Source: Apoda limacodes
Lineage: Eukaryota > Arthropoda > Insecta > Lepidoptera > Limacodidae
Assembly (NCBI GenBank): GCA_946406115.1
Contig: OX291553.1
Coordinates: forward strand, 12,839,001 to 12,903,000
Direction: 5' to 3'
Length of the DNA: 64,000 nt
Shown: positions 1 to 13,095 of the stretch, one piece after another
Position numbering within the stretch: the first letter of the stretch is position 1
Layout: every line of letters starts with the position of its first letter
Notes under the pieces: model-generated
Seen by the model: only the letters and a program-made list of their open reading frames with translations
Told to the model about the DNA's origin: nothing
The model's database searches: none
Made by a program: the position numbers and the translations under genes

Positions 1-163
1 TGATTATGTATTATTAATTATATTATCACACATACACATATATTATCACTTTTATAAGTAGAATTAAGATTCAGCTACTTTAGAATATCAAAGAAAGTGA
101 TTAATCAAGATTGGTAAAGCATCTCAATAGAGTGATTCTGAAAGTAGGTAAAGCCTTATCGAG

Positions 164-206
164 GCTCTCAATTTGCCACGGGACGTAATTGTGGCAAATT
201 GAGAGC
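164..206. repeat. perfect 16 bp inverted repeat, 11 bp spacer
   Basis: 'gctctcaatttgccac' at 164-179 is exactly inverted at 191-206. Confidence 0.9.
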
Positions 207-324
207 AAATTATGGCTGTATTATGATGGCAAGTGGAAGTGTTGAGTATATCAACGTACATATGGACACGTTGATTAATATTAGGTATATTGAATTTACA
301 CTGTGATCAGTAATGAGACATTTC

Positions 325-575
325 AGGAGAGTGTGGCCTAGTCGCATTCGCCTATCGGAAACGATAAGCGTAATTATGCAACGTCGGGCGGGGTAAGTCA
401 GTTCTGGCTGTTGTCATAATATGATAGCAGTCGTTAAGCTAAGTCAGAGGACAGTCGAATGGCCACTAGCTCGACAAACGTCCGCCAATTCGCACTGGGC
501 TGGTGCGGTTGATTATAGCCTAAGCCTCCTTCTCCAAAGAGAGGTCTGTGCTCCTGCAGTGGGGCATATAATTTC
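325..575 (+). repeat. short interspersed repeat (third family)
   Basis: It shares 'ttctggctgttgtcataat', 'gcagtcgttaagc', 'gccaattcgcactgggc' and 'gcctaagcctcc' with copies at 12.9, 18.1 and 47.5 kb. It ends in 'gcagtggggca'. Confidence 0.7.
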
Positions 576-1030
576 TTAGCTACAGTATATGAAGAAACTG
601 CACTTATCAGCGTTTTTGTACTTTATACATGCAGTTTGTACTTGACAATGTGTATAAGAGTCTTAATGTCATTGGCATTGCCTGCATTATTTATGCACAC
701 AAGTGTGTGTGGAACAATTATGTATTATTGTAAATATTAATTATGCATATAATTTTGCTGTATTACCATGTAAATTGTTCGTAAATAAATATATTGTGAC
801 GATAATTTTTTTACCAACTTTAAAAAATGAAACAAAAATTATTTTGTTTCGTGTATGTATCTTATTTCAGATATTCGGGATTTCCAAACCTGATTTAATT
901 TTTTTTGAGTAGAAGGGGTTACCTTCCGGGTAGTTCCACGTAAGTTTGTTGAGAATGTAATCATGGAATCCAGAGGTAGGTTTAATATATGGCAAGTGCT
1001 TAGATTAAGCTTATTTAAACAAATTATCAA

Positions 1031-1282
1031 AACCTTTTAACGAAATAAAAAACAACCGGCTTTAAAGAGAGGCACTAAAAAGGTAAAAATAATTTCTGAT
1101 TACCAAAAATCTGATCTGAATTACGGTTTGCAGTTGGTTTCATTCAAGTGAAGTTATAAACTATTAGGTTATATACACCAACTTCAAACTGTAATCCATA
1201 TCAGATTTTTAAAAATCAGGAATTATTTTTAACTTTTTAGTGTATCTTTTTGAAACCGGTTGTTTTTTGTTGTTAAAAAGTT
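1031..1282. repeat. foldback element (MITE-like), ~250 bp
   Basis: Arms of about 100 bp at 1,031-1,133 and 1,180-1,282 are inverted copies with scattered mismatches, meeting at a ~45 bp loop. Outer ends read 'aacaaccggctttaaa' and, inverted, 'aacaaccggtttcaaa'. No coding capacity. Confidence 0.8.
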
Positions 1283-1329
1283 TTTACTTTTGAGTGAGAA
1301 TTTGCTTTGCTTTTTTCTTACACTAAAAC

Positions 1330-1590
1330 ATCCATACTCCTAACAATATTTTATACAATCGTCAACATAAAAGGCGTTTCACCAGTTCCAAATTAACACC
1401 AATTCTTTTTTGACCAGAAGTTTAGGTTTCAAATTCACTTCATGAATATAGGATAACCACTGAACTATGCCCTTTTAAATAAAAAAAGAATTTCGCAAAT
1501 CCGTCTATATATGACGGAGTTATGTCCGAACATATAAAAATCCGAATTGAGAACCTCCTCCTTTTTTGAAGTCGGTTAAAAATGAAATTT
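1330..1590 (+). repeat. interspersed repeat ending in 'aagtcggttaaaa'
   Basis: It ends 'ttgagaacctcctcctttt' and 'ttgaagtcggttaaaaa'. Related ends appear inverted near 37,110-37,140 and 39,020-39,045. Confidence 0.5.
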
Positions 1591-1799
1591 GTCGACATAC
1601 AACAGCAAGGACATGATTTAGTTAGCTGTTAAATAAATGTTGTGTCAGTTTTTTTTTTTTATCTAATGAATATAAAAAGCTGAAATTTTATGAATTTAAC
1701 TACCTATGGGTTAGGTTATTATAAAATCAAGTCAAAATCCTAAGGGACCTAAGGCAAGTAATAATGAGAATTTTTCTTAATTTATTGAGTACGTTGATT

Positions 1800-1965
1800 A
1801 TTCACACCTCCGGCTTTTTGGTAAAGAATAAACATCGTGAGGAAACCTGCAAACGTTAAAAAAGACATATGTGCAGTCCACAATTCGCACTGGGCCCGCA
1901 TGTGGACTATGGCCCAAATCGCCTTCGGTGGGGGAAGGCCGGCTGCCTTATTAACAATGAGTTAG
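1800..1965 (+). repeat. SINE 3' part (second family)
   Basis: 'catcgtgaggaaacctgc' and 'gtggactatggcccaaatc' match the body of the 33.5 kb SINE. The tRNA-like head is missing. Confidence 0.65.
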
Positions 1966-3825
1966 CAAAAAATTTGCTTATGCACGGTGCCCGCGCAAGC
2001 CTACCTACAAAGTAAACAATTACGAAATCCATCAGGAAGGTTGGTGTTATAGTAGATGTAGAAGGTGTTATTCTATCAATCTAAAAATGTAATCTTTGTG
2101 GCATCTTCGAAAACCACGTCGTACCTGAGGTCTTAGGTACTCTGGACAACAATAATTCCAATCGAAGGTATGTAAACAAATAAGATTTGTTTGTTGTGTT
2201 ATAGTCACGCTTTAAAGCCAATACCTACTCTAGATCCCTACATACGCTGTAAATACAAGTGATAAATAGGTAATCTCATGATTTTGTAGAATTAAAATAA
2301 GCCTGTCTCTATACTGCTGTTTATCAAATGGCAGTTTTATACTGAAATTGTATACTAAGCATTGAAAGCTATTCATCTGTAGTACTCACATAACATGATT
2401 CTTTGTACAGGGACTGACCTATTAAATATGATGCCTTAATATCTATCATAGTTTAAGTTTGATTAAACTTAATATATGTATAGTTGCACTTATTTGATTG
2501 ACAAGTCTTGAGAAAACAGCGCTGAATAATAGGTATTAAAATTGTATCTTTTAATATATTGCCCACACTTAAAAGATACTTCATTATGTAATATATCCAG
2601 TAAATAATAGTTTCTGTTGCTGAGTATAATGTGTTATTCATAATTTAGGTCTGGAACAAGAAGTCAGTACTAAGGAATTCTTTAAAAAATCAATCTACCG
2701 ATATCTTATTATTTTTTCTTCTTTCAATATTAAAGAGATGATGTTAATGTTTTATTTCAGGTTGCCTGTCATCTTTAACAACCAGTGAAGTAATGTTTTT
2801 TGTATTGTTTCAGTAATATTGGAAATGCAAGTTTCAGAATGTGAACTGTAGACGCACTATTAGCAAAAGTATCACAAAAATCAAGTACTAAAAACATTAA
2901 AAAAAAATCATTGCTGCTTTAAATGGATCGAATATTGTAGCGGGATACTACAATAGAATTAGATTAAGTACAAGAATTGAAATAATGTAATGAAAATTTT
3001 AATTAAAATTCTTGTCAATTTATTTTGTTCTATTATTTAACTAAAACCTATCATTTCATGACTGTTCTATCATTAACAAAATATCTTATGCATATCATGT
3101 AAGTGAACTGCTGAACGATTTGATGATTTCCTTAACATATCAGCCTTACAAACACTGCTAGATATAGGCGTATCCCATGTATTTCTTAAACAAATCGGTC
3201 TGTACCACTTAAATTCATTTAGGACAACCCTCTAGGTTGTCAGCCCACCTGGTCCTATCACATTGAATTGGCATTGATGGTAGCATGAGAATGAAGAAGA
3301 TTTCATTATTCTTATGACTACTGTCTCTAATCAAGAACCTTCTTTTTCCTTTGTTAATAAATTCTACTAGCACTCTTATTACTCTGTAAAGGATCTCCAA
3401 GCGTTGTACTTTATATTGCCTGAAGAGTAGTTTTGAGCTTATGAGGTGAACAGTCCTGAGCAATAGTCACAGTTTTATAAAATTTGCGAAAGCTGCAGCT
3501 GGTTGACAAAAGTTTATCATGGTTGAAATTGATCTAGCAGCTAAAGTAAGGCTTGCTTTTTACTAAAGGCCATAATCTCTTGTAGAAGTAAGTGTTGACT
3601 GCCATTTAAATATTGATTTCCTACACTTAATATTTAACCTGAGCCCTTATAAGTTCTAGATGTGGTTACACAACAAAAACTTGTGTATTCATTATATTAA
3701 GTGTATGGTTTGTTCATACACTCTTTAAGTCATCATCAACCAACAATGATGAACTTTTGTTTGTAAATAAGTTGTTGGTAAGTGATAGGTCAATAGTTTT
3801 ATTACATGTGATGCCCTAGTGACCC
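1966..3825. other. no gene recognised
   Basis: AT-rich DNA with short chance ORFs only. No repeat family recognised. Confidence 0.6.
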
Positions 3826-3872
3826 TGCGGTGACCGTTTACCATCAGGCGGACCTTAGTGGTATAAAAAAAA
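3826..3872 (+). mobile_element. LINE 3'-UTR fragment
   Basis: It carries the 'ggtgaccgtttaccatcagg' tail motif followed by 'tggtataaaa' and an A-run. It is a very short, 5'-truncated insertion of the same LINE family. Confidence 0.65.
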
Positions 3873-5469
3873 TGTTTGTTTGTATTATGTTGTATTATGG
3901 TAACAATTATATTTCATTCCATGTGTGCTTGTTCAGTGTAGTCAGTAAAATATATATCATATATTCCTTAGTAAAATTTATTTATTAATATATAGATAGT
4001 ACTGCTGACTTCACTTTGTCCTTTCTTATTTGCAGAAAAGTTGCAGTATTCACAAATTCAGGTGCTGATTCCATTTTGTTATCATGACAGCATAGGTATA
4101 TCAACCTTGTAACATATCTTCATCATATTATCTGCAAAATAATTTAGAAAATTAGCTATAAACGATATGGTATTAAGGTAAACAGTAAGTTATAATAAGT
4201 AGGTCCTGGAGCTAACCTGTATATTCTAGGGTTTGAAAAGAGTAATGGAAGAAATCCTACTAATGCTTTATACAATATGATTAAGTTAGTGACAATGATG
4301 AAATGAAATTTTGCACACACAGATTTTTATTAGAATCGATCAACAAATATTTTATAATGATTATTCTGTTGAGTAATAATCAGCTGATTAAGTTTGTTCC
4401 AAAACTACTTTTTAATTGCAATATTGTTTTTAAGTTTTTAACCTGTAGCCTATGCTGTAGGACAGTATTTGCTCTCTGCCTTATAGAAATATATAAATTG
4501 GTAGATTTCTTCTAATTCACTTTGATTACCTTAGTTTACAGTATAATTCTTAAAGTTGTTTTTTTAATTGAGTTGCCCTAATGATTAAATACTATTGTTA
4601 TGAGCGTTGGGTAGGTATCCTTGCAGAAAACTGACCAAACATAAAAGAAAGGGTAGTTAGGTATCTCAATTCAAACAAATGACACTTCAATTGTTTGGTA
4701 TATTTTAGGTTATAGGTTTTAACTGCAAGTTTTCCTACTTCATTTATGATGTAATGAATAAGTAGGTCCCAGTATCTTGCCGTTAAATACATACAATTTT
4801 CTTCGATTTTAGTAATCTTATGTTGTCAACTTCCCAGATTGTTTATTAGTAGGTAACAGTATATTATAGGCAATTTTGGGTTTTAAACCAGCACAGACAG
4901 TTTCTGTGTTAGGTATTCTTTTCACTATTATTAGCGAGTTAAAATTCACAAACACACACAAAATTAACCAAAACACTTGTTTAAACAGAAAATTGTATAA
5001 GGTACGACAAAGCGTATTCTGACCTCGCACACTAGTTTCTGTTGTGTCACTTAACTTTGATTTATTTCTTGCAGATATCTGCTTTAACAATCAATGTTTT
5101 GAAAATGTCTAAAGTCTTTAATACAATTGATATTAGTTTTGCAACTTTGAAAGCGATCAGTTTGCAGCCACTAAAAAGGTAAACACAAATTTGACAGTTC
5201 ATATGGCTTGCTACCGCTCGCTAATCGTGATTGTAGTTATACATAATTCCGATTTTGTAGTTTTCTATGACGCGTAGCGATTGAAAATGCACTTTTAACT
5301 CCTAAATCGCCTGATAGAGGCGCTAGCGTCGACTTATCGCTACTTGCATCGCGGACGCTGCTTCATAATTCGAAATTGGTGTTTGACAGCGATTATTGCG
5401 AAAAATGAGGCTCTTGCTCTGCTCCCGCAAGATTGGTGATAACACCGCGGGCCGGTGCAAAATGTGTCC
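3873..5469. other. no gene recognised
   Basis: Mostly AT-rich. 5,160-5,460 is somewhat richer in CpG, with no ORF or motif I can name. Confidence 0.6.
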
Positions 5470-5735
5470 CTTAATTCCGTTTGTGGTTTTGGCTACTGCC
5501 TCGCGTTCTGAGAGGCGGGCGTTTGAATTCTAGCGTGTATAAGTAATTTTTTTTCTAAAGATTCCTAAGGCTTTTGGGGAAGAAAAAAAATTATGAGACA
5601 ACATATATCAGAAAGACGCCAATCCGAACTTGGCCTGTGCAATGAACTATGGCTAACATCAAACTCGCCAAAGGTGTAAGTGTAGGTCAGTATCCCGCAG
5701 TAAGGACGAACTGGTAACAAATTCCGTTTTCTGTG
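5470..5735 (+). repeat. diverged SINE of the second family
   Basis: 'ctgcctcgcgttctgagagg' matches the head of the 33.5 kb SINE. The 3' half ('gcaatgaactatggctaac') is also recognisable, but an insertion of A/T-rich sequence separates them. Confidence 0.55.
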
Positions 5736-6029
5736 ACCAAGCGTTGAAAGTTCCAAACAAGAAAATAGTCAGTAAATATACGTTTTTAATGTAGATTGGT
5801 GAGCTAAAGCTTATATTAGTGTAGGTTCTATTTATTTATTTGTACAAAGAACTGCAGTTTATACTTAGCTAAAATAAACAGCGGAATATGTACCGATGTA
5901 AAAAAAAAAATACCTACATAGTCAAGTTGCCGCTTTGTTTGTTTAGCCTATGGTTAGTTAGGTGGAGAATGCCATTTGGCATTAAGTTTGCCATTGCACC
6001 CTTTTGTTAGTGCAGAGAGAATCTATACT

Positions 6030-6266
6030 AATATTATAAATGCAATAGTAACTCTCTCTGTCTGTGACCTCTTGACGCCTAAATCGCTGTATCGATTAAG
6101 ATAAAATTTGTCTTGGAGATAGCTTGAGTCTCGTGAAAGGATATAGGCGACTTGAAAACGTTAAGTGTTAGTCGGTTTTTTTATTATAATTATAGAGTTG
6201 TTGTCAAAATCCAACACCGATAACCGAATATAGGGCGGGTGGAGCCACGGATAAAAGCTAGTAAGG
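6030..6266 (-). repeat. 'actagcttttgcc' family repeat
   Basis: The plus strand starts 'atactaatattataaatgc' and ends 'ccacggataaaagctagta', the reverse complement of the family's two ends. It also has the internal 'accgataaccgaatatagg'. Confidence 0.7.
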
Positions 6267-6547
6267 AATTAGTAACTATTGCTATTTGCTTGTTGCCGTC
6301 AACAAGAGCGCTTACATCTTACTAGCTCAAGTCACGCATACTCAGTTTCACACTCTTAAACTTGCTTAGGTATAAGGGCGATGAGTACCATGACGCCATA
6401 CTAAATGTATGGAAGTTGCAAACATAAATTTTTTGGGATATATCCAGTTTATATCATAAACCATTATTAATACCATTGGATAGAGCTCGTGAAGCATTTT
6501 AAGGACCAATACTCAGTATTTTGATATCGTGTACGGTTTAGAAATAA

Positions 6548-6730
6548 TCGAGTTAGATCACTTAGCGTTTCCACCCTGTATATTTTGTAAATAAATAAAT
6601 AATATACTAACATAGAAAACACCCAGCCTCAGAACAAAAATGATTTTAAATAATTGTCCTGTGCGAGAATCGAACCTACGCCCCCAGTTCAGCAGGCAGG
6701 TCCACTTAACCACAGAGGCTGTCTTATTGC
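6548..6730 (-). repeat. tRNA-derived SINE
   Basis: On the minus strand a tRNA-like head shows an A box ('gtggttaagtgg') and a B box ('ggttcgattct'), RNA polymerase III promoter elements. An AT-rich body and an (AAAT)n-like tail follow, near 6,590. It is not a functional tRNA gene because the acceptor stem is not formed. Confidence 0.7.
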
Positions 6731-7004
6731 TACTGTTGCTAACAGACAAAACTTCTATGATCCCCATTGATAGGATATACATATACATCGTAAACATAAA
6801 CATATTATTTCAACAATAATACGTAAAAAGAATGAGAAAAACAATTTTTATTGCACGTCTCAAACATTGTACCTTTTATGGTTACCGCACACTAGCAATT
6901 TAGTTGCTAAATCGCAAGACATGGCGAGTGTGTAAGTGAGAATTGGCGACTGTGAGCTATTAAGATGTAAGCGAGTAAGATCACTGAGCGTTTCCACTCT
7001 GTAT

Positions 7005-7135
7005 ATTTTGTAAATAAATGAATATTATACTATCATTTGTATTTGTATCTGTTGTCTGGTATTCATAATACAAGCCCTGCTTAGTTTGGGAGCGAATGGC
7101 TATGTGATTTGTCCAAAATGATTATAATTATAGTT
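7005..7135 (+). repeat. SINE 3'-end fragment
   Basis: 'tgtatctgttgtctggtatt' and 'cctgcttagtttgggagc' match the 3' half of the SINEs at 51.6 and 62.4 kb, in plus orientation. Confidence 0.65.
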
Positions 7136-9654
7136 CCGTTATTTTGTTTATTTATTTATCCGCTCAAACCGATAAAGCCACTTATATTTAAACTCGGTGT
7201 TAGAAACAAAGCGAATTTATGAGCACTTACCCTTGTCTCGTTTTATATTAACCAGCTGGGCGACCGAGCTTTGTTCAGGATAAACTTGGAAAGTAAAATA
7301 TTATCTAACTACAAAATGTTCATATCATATTGCGTGGGCAAGTTAAGTTTGTTGCTTTGTAAAAACACGAAGAAAATTAATTTTACCAGAAAGATCGATT
7401 TTTGCCTGTAGGTAAAATTTCATTGAAATCGTTAAAGCTATTTTCGAGAAAGCTATTCCAATCCAACTAATTAATAAATATATAGATATTGCTTGTTTAA
7501 TAATATAGGATGTAAGTACTCAATACCTAGTTTTACTTATAGTTAGACTAATGTCTAAACTAGTTCTAAACTAACTAGACTAGTTTCTAAACTAGCAAGA
7601 CCATTTTCTACAGTCAAATAATTTCACATACGACTATTTGTAGGTATACGCATATAGGCATGCATAGATATAAAAATATCTCGTACGCCAGTCTATTTTT
7701 AACCCCTGACGCAAAAACGAAAGGGTGTTATTAGTTTAAAGCCTTTTACTGTTACCGTGTTTGTGTGTCCGTCTGTGGCTGATCTAATCGAAATCGTTAT
7801 TAGTTATGCTTAGCGGAAAGCCATTCAGGGGTTCCCAAGACAATACATAAAACCTACCTTTGTATTTTTGTAGTGGGTCAATAGATCACTACCAAAGAAT
7901 GAAATGGATACGTATTTGTTAAAATACGATGAAATTAAACTAACACATGACAACCTTGAACTGATGCTACTTACAGGACACTTCAGGACAGTCTGCAGAT
8001 TACCTAACTCCTAGACAGCTTTTAGCCGAACTGTGGTTGTAAGCTAATATATTATATAATTTATTCGATAAGTATACTACCTGGCAAATACTGTTGTACA
8101 CTTTTGGTCTTTCTCGCGCTTCTACTTTGTTTTCACTTAGGGTTCTTTCAGACTTTTTTCATTTCACTAAGCTCCTACTGGTCGTAGCGTAATGTTAAAA
8201 AGCCTAAAACCTTCCTTAACAAATTGGCTATAAAATGTAAACGAAAAGAATAGTAAAATCCAAGTGGTAGTTCTATAGATTAGCGCGTTTAAACAAACGA
8301 ACACTCAAACTTTATTTTATAGAAGAAGTATAGATAATAAAAAAAAAAGTTATTATGGTTTAGGCTCATAGTGTGTGTCTCGATGTGTATGTATTGTAAA
8401 ACCAAACGAATTTCGGACAAGAGCATTATCTCCTGTCCTCCTTAACCTTCTGTGCTGCTCTGTGATTTTTATAGATAAACTCTACAATTATCATTTTGAC
8501 TTTAATGATTTCTTTATGAATATTTATCCTATCCCAGGTTAGGATAGGGGAAATATTTAATGTAACTTATATATTGTATAGATGGTATATGGCGCTTTAA
8601 AGATCTAACCAATACTATCTTGCACAACTCCATAATACCCTTAAAACAGGACAGGGTGTTCATACTACACCCTCAGTGCTTGCGCCTTGAAGCCCTTCGG
8701 AATCTGCGCTGTGTGTGACTATTTACAGCATACAAAGAGCCACAGTTCGACGTACGATAGGCGCTATCACGTGACCGCACGTTGAAAATCTCGATTAACT
8801 CGGTTTTTTGTCGGTATAAAAATCAAATATTTATTTAGAACTATGAAAAGCAAATTCACTTGGTCATATTTATATATATTTTATGAACTAAGAATTAATT
8901 TTAATTATGATTTCTAAACAATTTCAATTAAAACCCAAAGATAGAGTGTCAAGTTTTTTTTTCTGTTTTATTAAAATAAATATTATAATATATAAATATA
9001 TTAGAAAATTCACTTAATTAGGGTTTGAAATTGATATATAAATTGAAATATATATTATATAATTATAAAACATATTTTTTTTACGTCAAAAAGTGTACTC
9101 AGGACAGCAAACTTAACTCGTTTGGGTGTGCCATCACCTTAACTTGTGAGAAAAGTAAATCTGTTAGAAAGATATGTAAAGTTTTGTGAGAAATACAAAG
9201 AGCTCCAAAAATTGCTATATCTCACGGTAATACTTGTGAAAAATAACATACGTCATGCCACGTGGGAGTAAAAGACCTCTCATCCTTGCGTATTCACGTC
9301 GTGTTTGCTTACACCGGGTCTGATCTTGTAGAAGTTTATCACCTTGAAATTGTAATTACTCTGTTCTTAGACTTTTAAAACTTGTTTTTGCATTTATTTA
9401 ATGTACAATATATACTCCATATTAATTACGGACTAATAAAATATATGCAAAAGTTTCTTTGCACGTTTGTTCTTCTATAATCTTAATCTTCTATCGCCTT
9501 AAATTCAACGGTTCGGCAAGATTTTTTAGATAAGACAGAGATAGTTTATGGGCTTGAAAGTGACTAGGAAGTATCGAAAGATCCTACGGGAACATTCTTT
9601 CACATATTTTGGCATATTTCGAATATTTTATTTCGTAGTACCGTACCGAAGCAA
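7136..9654. other. no gene recognised
   Basis: Apart from the repeat at 7,690-7,825 I see only AT-rich sequence, with polypurine and polypyrimidine runs and no supported ORF. Confidence 0.6.
7690..7825 (+). repeat. interspersed repeat 'cccctgacgcaaaaacgaaagggtg'
   Basis: 'acccctgacgcaaaaacg' followed by 'gtttgtgtgtccgtctgtgg' is a recurring lepidopteran non-coding repeat, as I recall it. Only this one copy is seen here. Confidence 0.4.
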
Positions 9655-10078
9655 CTTAATGTTTCAACTACCTTGGCATGATTCTTGACGCAAAGCCCTG
9701 AAAAGCTTACATCATAAAAAATACATGACATAATATGACATAATAAATTATTTCTGTACAAATAAGTCTAAATGCCAATATGGACACATGATATACTGGG
9801 GGCTGTACAAAACAAAACAATGTATAAGATATGTACAAAGATTTCAGAACAAAGTACTAAGAGATATTGTCGATGCATTATGGTATATTTAATACGAGAA
9901 CTTCCACAGGGTCTTGAAAATGGACTAAGTAGACTCGTCAGGAGTAACTATAACCATATTTTCAATGCAGTTGCTTGTAAACTCTTTATTATGTGTACAA
10001 ATTATGCGGAAAGATACACTTTAGGGCACGCGTTGAATGAAACACTATTGAAATCCATCATTCCACGCGTGCAATAAT
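9655..10078 (+). mobile_element. decayed Jockey-like LINE C-terminal fragment
   Basis: 'FNYLGMILDAKP' is readable from about 9,663, followed by KPIWT-like and FQNKVLRDIVDALW-like segments spread over two frames. These match the region after the RT domain in Jockey-type LINEs. A 101-codon open stretch (9,772-10,077) covers part of it in a mixed frame. Stops and frameshifts make it a relic. Confidence 0.55.
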
Positions 10079-10079
10079 G

Positions 10080-11607
10080 TTTTTTTTATATTTTTTAAGG
10101 CATACATTACATCATAGAGTTGGTATCATGCAAGGAGGTTTTGATATTTAAAAAAATCAACTATTAGATAAGTATGCACGCTCTATAATTAATTAGTAGA
10201 TAATAAACACCTTACACGAAATAATTTAATATTAAGTTATCAAATATGTCATTTAAGAATACGTATTTTAAATTGTTCTCGCAAACAAAAATAAACATAA
10301 ACATTTGGCTGTACGTAGGGTAGACTTTTGCCTAGTGAAAAAAAACCTGTATGCGCGCCTCTTCAAAAAAGCGCGCCATTTCATTGCAGAATTACTTTGT
10401 CTTTAGTAAATATTACTTTTTAAAAAGAGTTCTGATGAAGAATTATAGATTTAACTCCTACGGATATTGTAAAAGAAGCTCAAACAGCAAATGAGAGTAC
10501 TTTGATTCAAAAGTCAAGAGATAAGTACCTAGGAGAGTATCAACATTGACTTGAGTGGAGAATATATAAAAATAGTTTAGTGGCGTTTTGTTGACAGACA
10601 TAATGTACATAATGCGGTAATCCCACCAAAGAGAATCAACCAAGATTTGTACTGTGTTATACAGAATTTATGTCTTTTTAACTTGGCAGGATTATGACAT
10701 TAAACGCATTAAAGCAGTCAACAAAACGCACCTTTTATATTTATGTCTAATTTTTAATTTCTCGCAAAATGCATTGAAAAACTTTGTGTGATACGTGAGC
10801 GTATAGGGTCTCTGCTGCACTCGTGTTTTAAATTTGGCATTTATTCGTAACAACCTATTAACCGCACTTGTATCATAAATAACTATTCTATAGCTATAAC
10901 TCGCTATTGGAAACTTCCATAATATAATATTCAAGATTAGCCGCAGGAATCCTACGCTGATAATCGAGATTAGCGTACAAAGAGCAGCGGGCAAAAGCAT
11001 TTGATATTATTTTTATCATAGTGGACTGTATTAATCGCTGGAGATACTTAAGAAATTGACAAAAAATATTCCAAAAATAATTCCAGGGAATTTCAAAAGG
11101 ACTTCCGTTTATTTAAAAACATTTTTAACTTTATTTAAGGCAGCTCAATTTTAGACTTATTATATTAAACGATGACAGCTACTATATTATTTACTATACC
11201 TAAAAAAAATACTATTATTTACATATGTCCTAAACCTAAAACAGCAATTGAAAGAGTATCAAAATATATCTAGTTTAAAACTTTATACTTATTAGCTCCT
11301 CATTGGCTACTTATTTAAGTAAATAACTCCCGACAATTCTAACTCGCACCTGGCACTAAAAAGTATATATACTAAAAAATGTATGATCATAATATCCCTT
11401 AGAGACGTAACATTGGGTTACGTCCCTATTCCCTAAGTATTCCCTAACGGCATTATCCTCTCACGCCCCTTGTCAGTGTCCACTGTCCACATCCACGCAC
11501 CGCTTTGTTATGGATTTTCTTTTATGTTACGTTCCTGCAGTATTCTAACACTTTTTTTTTATACATTATGAAAAATGAAATTTAGCTGAACTATTTATAT
11601 GAATTAC
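10080..11607. other. no gene recognised
   Basis: AT-rich. ORFs of 60-100 codons on the minus strand have no protein-like features. Confidence 0.6.
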
Positions 11608-11808
11608 TAGCTTTTGCCCGTGATTTCACCCACCTTAAATTCGGTTATCAGTGTAGCGACTCACACTTGACGTTTTCAAGTAGCCTATGTCCTTCTTTGG
11701 GACTTAAACTCTCTAGATGTCGAATTTCATCTTAATCGGTACAGCGGTTTAAGCGTGAAGAGGTAACAGACAGACAGACAGTTACTTTCGCATTTATAAT
11801 ATTAGTAT
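11608..11808 (+). repeat. 'actagcttttgcc' family repeat, complete
   Basis: It starts 'actagcttttgcccgtgatt' and ends 'cgcatttataatattagta'. About 200 bp, non-coding, widespread in Lepidoptera as far as I recall. Confidence 0.8.
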
Positions 11809-12039
11809 CGATTAAATAATCATTAGAAAATGCATCTTTTGAATGAATAAAAAATAATATTTTTTTAACATTTAGTCATTTTAAACTTACATTGCCGTTA
11901 AGCCATTACAAATCGAAAGACTCGAAAGACAATCCATTTAACTATATAATAAATAAATAAGCCAGACAAATAAAATAAAATAGATAAATCTATGCATGTT
12001 TATTATTTGGTATCTAAAGCAATTACATCAACAACAGCT

Positions 12040-12540
12040 CATATGCGTCTGCTGGACAAAAAGCTAGCCACCCATTTGCACAAACCCTCGGGCAGTCCTT
12101 AAGATGGCAACTTCGATAGAGTGCCAGACCCGATCGAACGCCTTGGCTTTGTCCAGGCTACATGCCAAAGCGTTCCCCCGACTCTTAATGGCTAGTGCCC
12201 ATCGGTGTATAGGATACTATAGAAGGTCACCAGTAGAACGACCGTGGCGGAAGTCATATTGATGGTCGCTGACCAGGTCGATTTTCCAGGTATCTTAGAA
12301 GCTGTGTGTTGATCACACGGTCCATCACCTTGGTGAGGATAGAGATCATAGCGATTGGTCTGAAATTTGATGGATCTGGTCTATCGCCGTTTTTGGGCAC
12401 CGGGTGCACATTCGCAGTCTTCCATAAAAACGGAAATTGCCTAGTGTGGTAGGAAAGCGCAAAGAGGCGCGTGAGTACAGGACACAACTCACTGCTTACC
12501 GCACCACGGTATAGCACGCAGGTGGTACAGCGCCTTCTTC
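12040..12540 (-). mobile_element. LINE reverse-transcriptase fragment, same family as 43,408-44,636
   Basis: On the minus strand an open stretch (12,254-12,517) reads WKTANVHPVPKNGDRPDP and NFRPIAMISILTKVMDRVI, the RT fingers region. A decayed continuation reads like ALACSLDKAKAFDRVWH and matches the start of the 43.4 kb copy. This fragment therefore shows the part that copy lacks. It is truncated at both ends, with stops and a frameshift after 12,254. Confidence 0.75.
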
Positions 12541-12892
12541 TTTTAAATTCGAGTTTAAGGCAAAGAGATTGCCCAATTAATCAGCTTTATCTTTAGGACT
12601 TTTGGGCAAGTCAGTATCGATCTTGCACAGTGGTGGTAACGACGACTGGTAAAAATTTACTTCGCAAGCGACCAAAAAGCTCGGCTCCCAGAGAAATAGC
12701 TAGTCGTCCACCTATTTTGCCAATGTAATAAAATTTAGCTTGGCTTTCTTATTTATTTATTTTAGAATTGTTGTATTATCATGTTTTTTTATCTCTATTG
12801 ACTAATGTATTTTACACTTTACTAACTTAAGTAATATGAATTTATCTTTTATTTAGAGCTTATTGGGTGGGTACAGTGTATGGGCACTTTTT

Positions 12893-13095
12893 AAAGCTTC
12901 TCCGTGTTTCAGAGGACACTTTAAATTGTTGGTCATAGCTGTAGTTATATGACTACAGTCGTTAAACTAGGGACCTTATGCGGCGGATTAAAAATCTGAA
13001 AACGTGTGCCAGTTCTCAGCTAGCACGACGGATTATAAACCAAGCCTCTTTCTTTAAGGAGAGGCTCGTGCCCCTAAAGTGGGAACAAACGAATG
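12893..13095 (+). repeat. short interspersed repeat (third family)
   Basis: It begins 'gcttctccgtgtttcag' and ends 'gcccctaaagtgggaac', parallel to 47,540-47,775. Confidence 0.7.

Noticed and set aside
6640..6730. Possible tRNA gene (A and B boxes on the minus strand)
   Set aside because: It does not close a cloverleaf with an acceptor stem and continues into a SINE body; the same holds at 51.8 and 62.6 kb.
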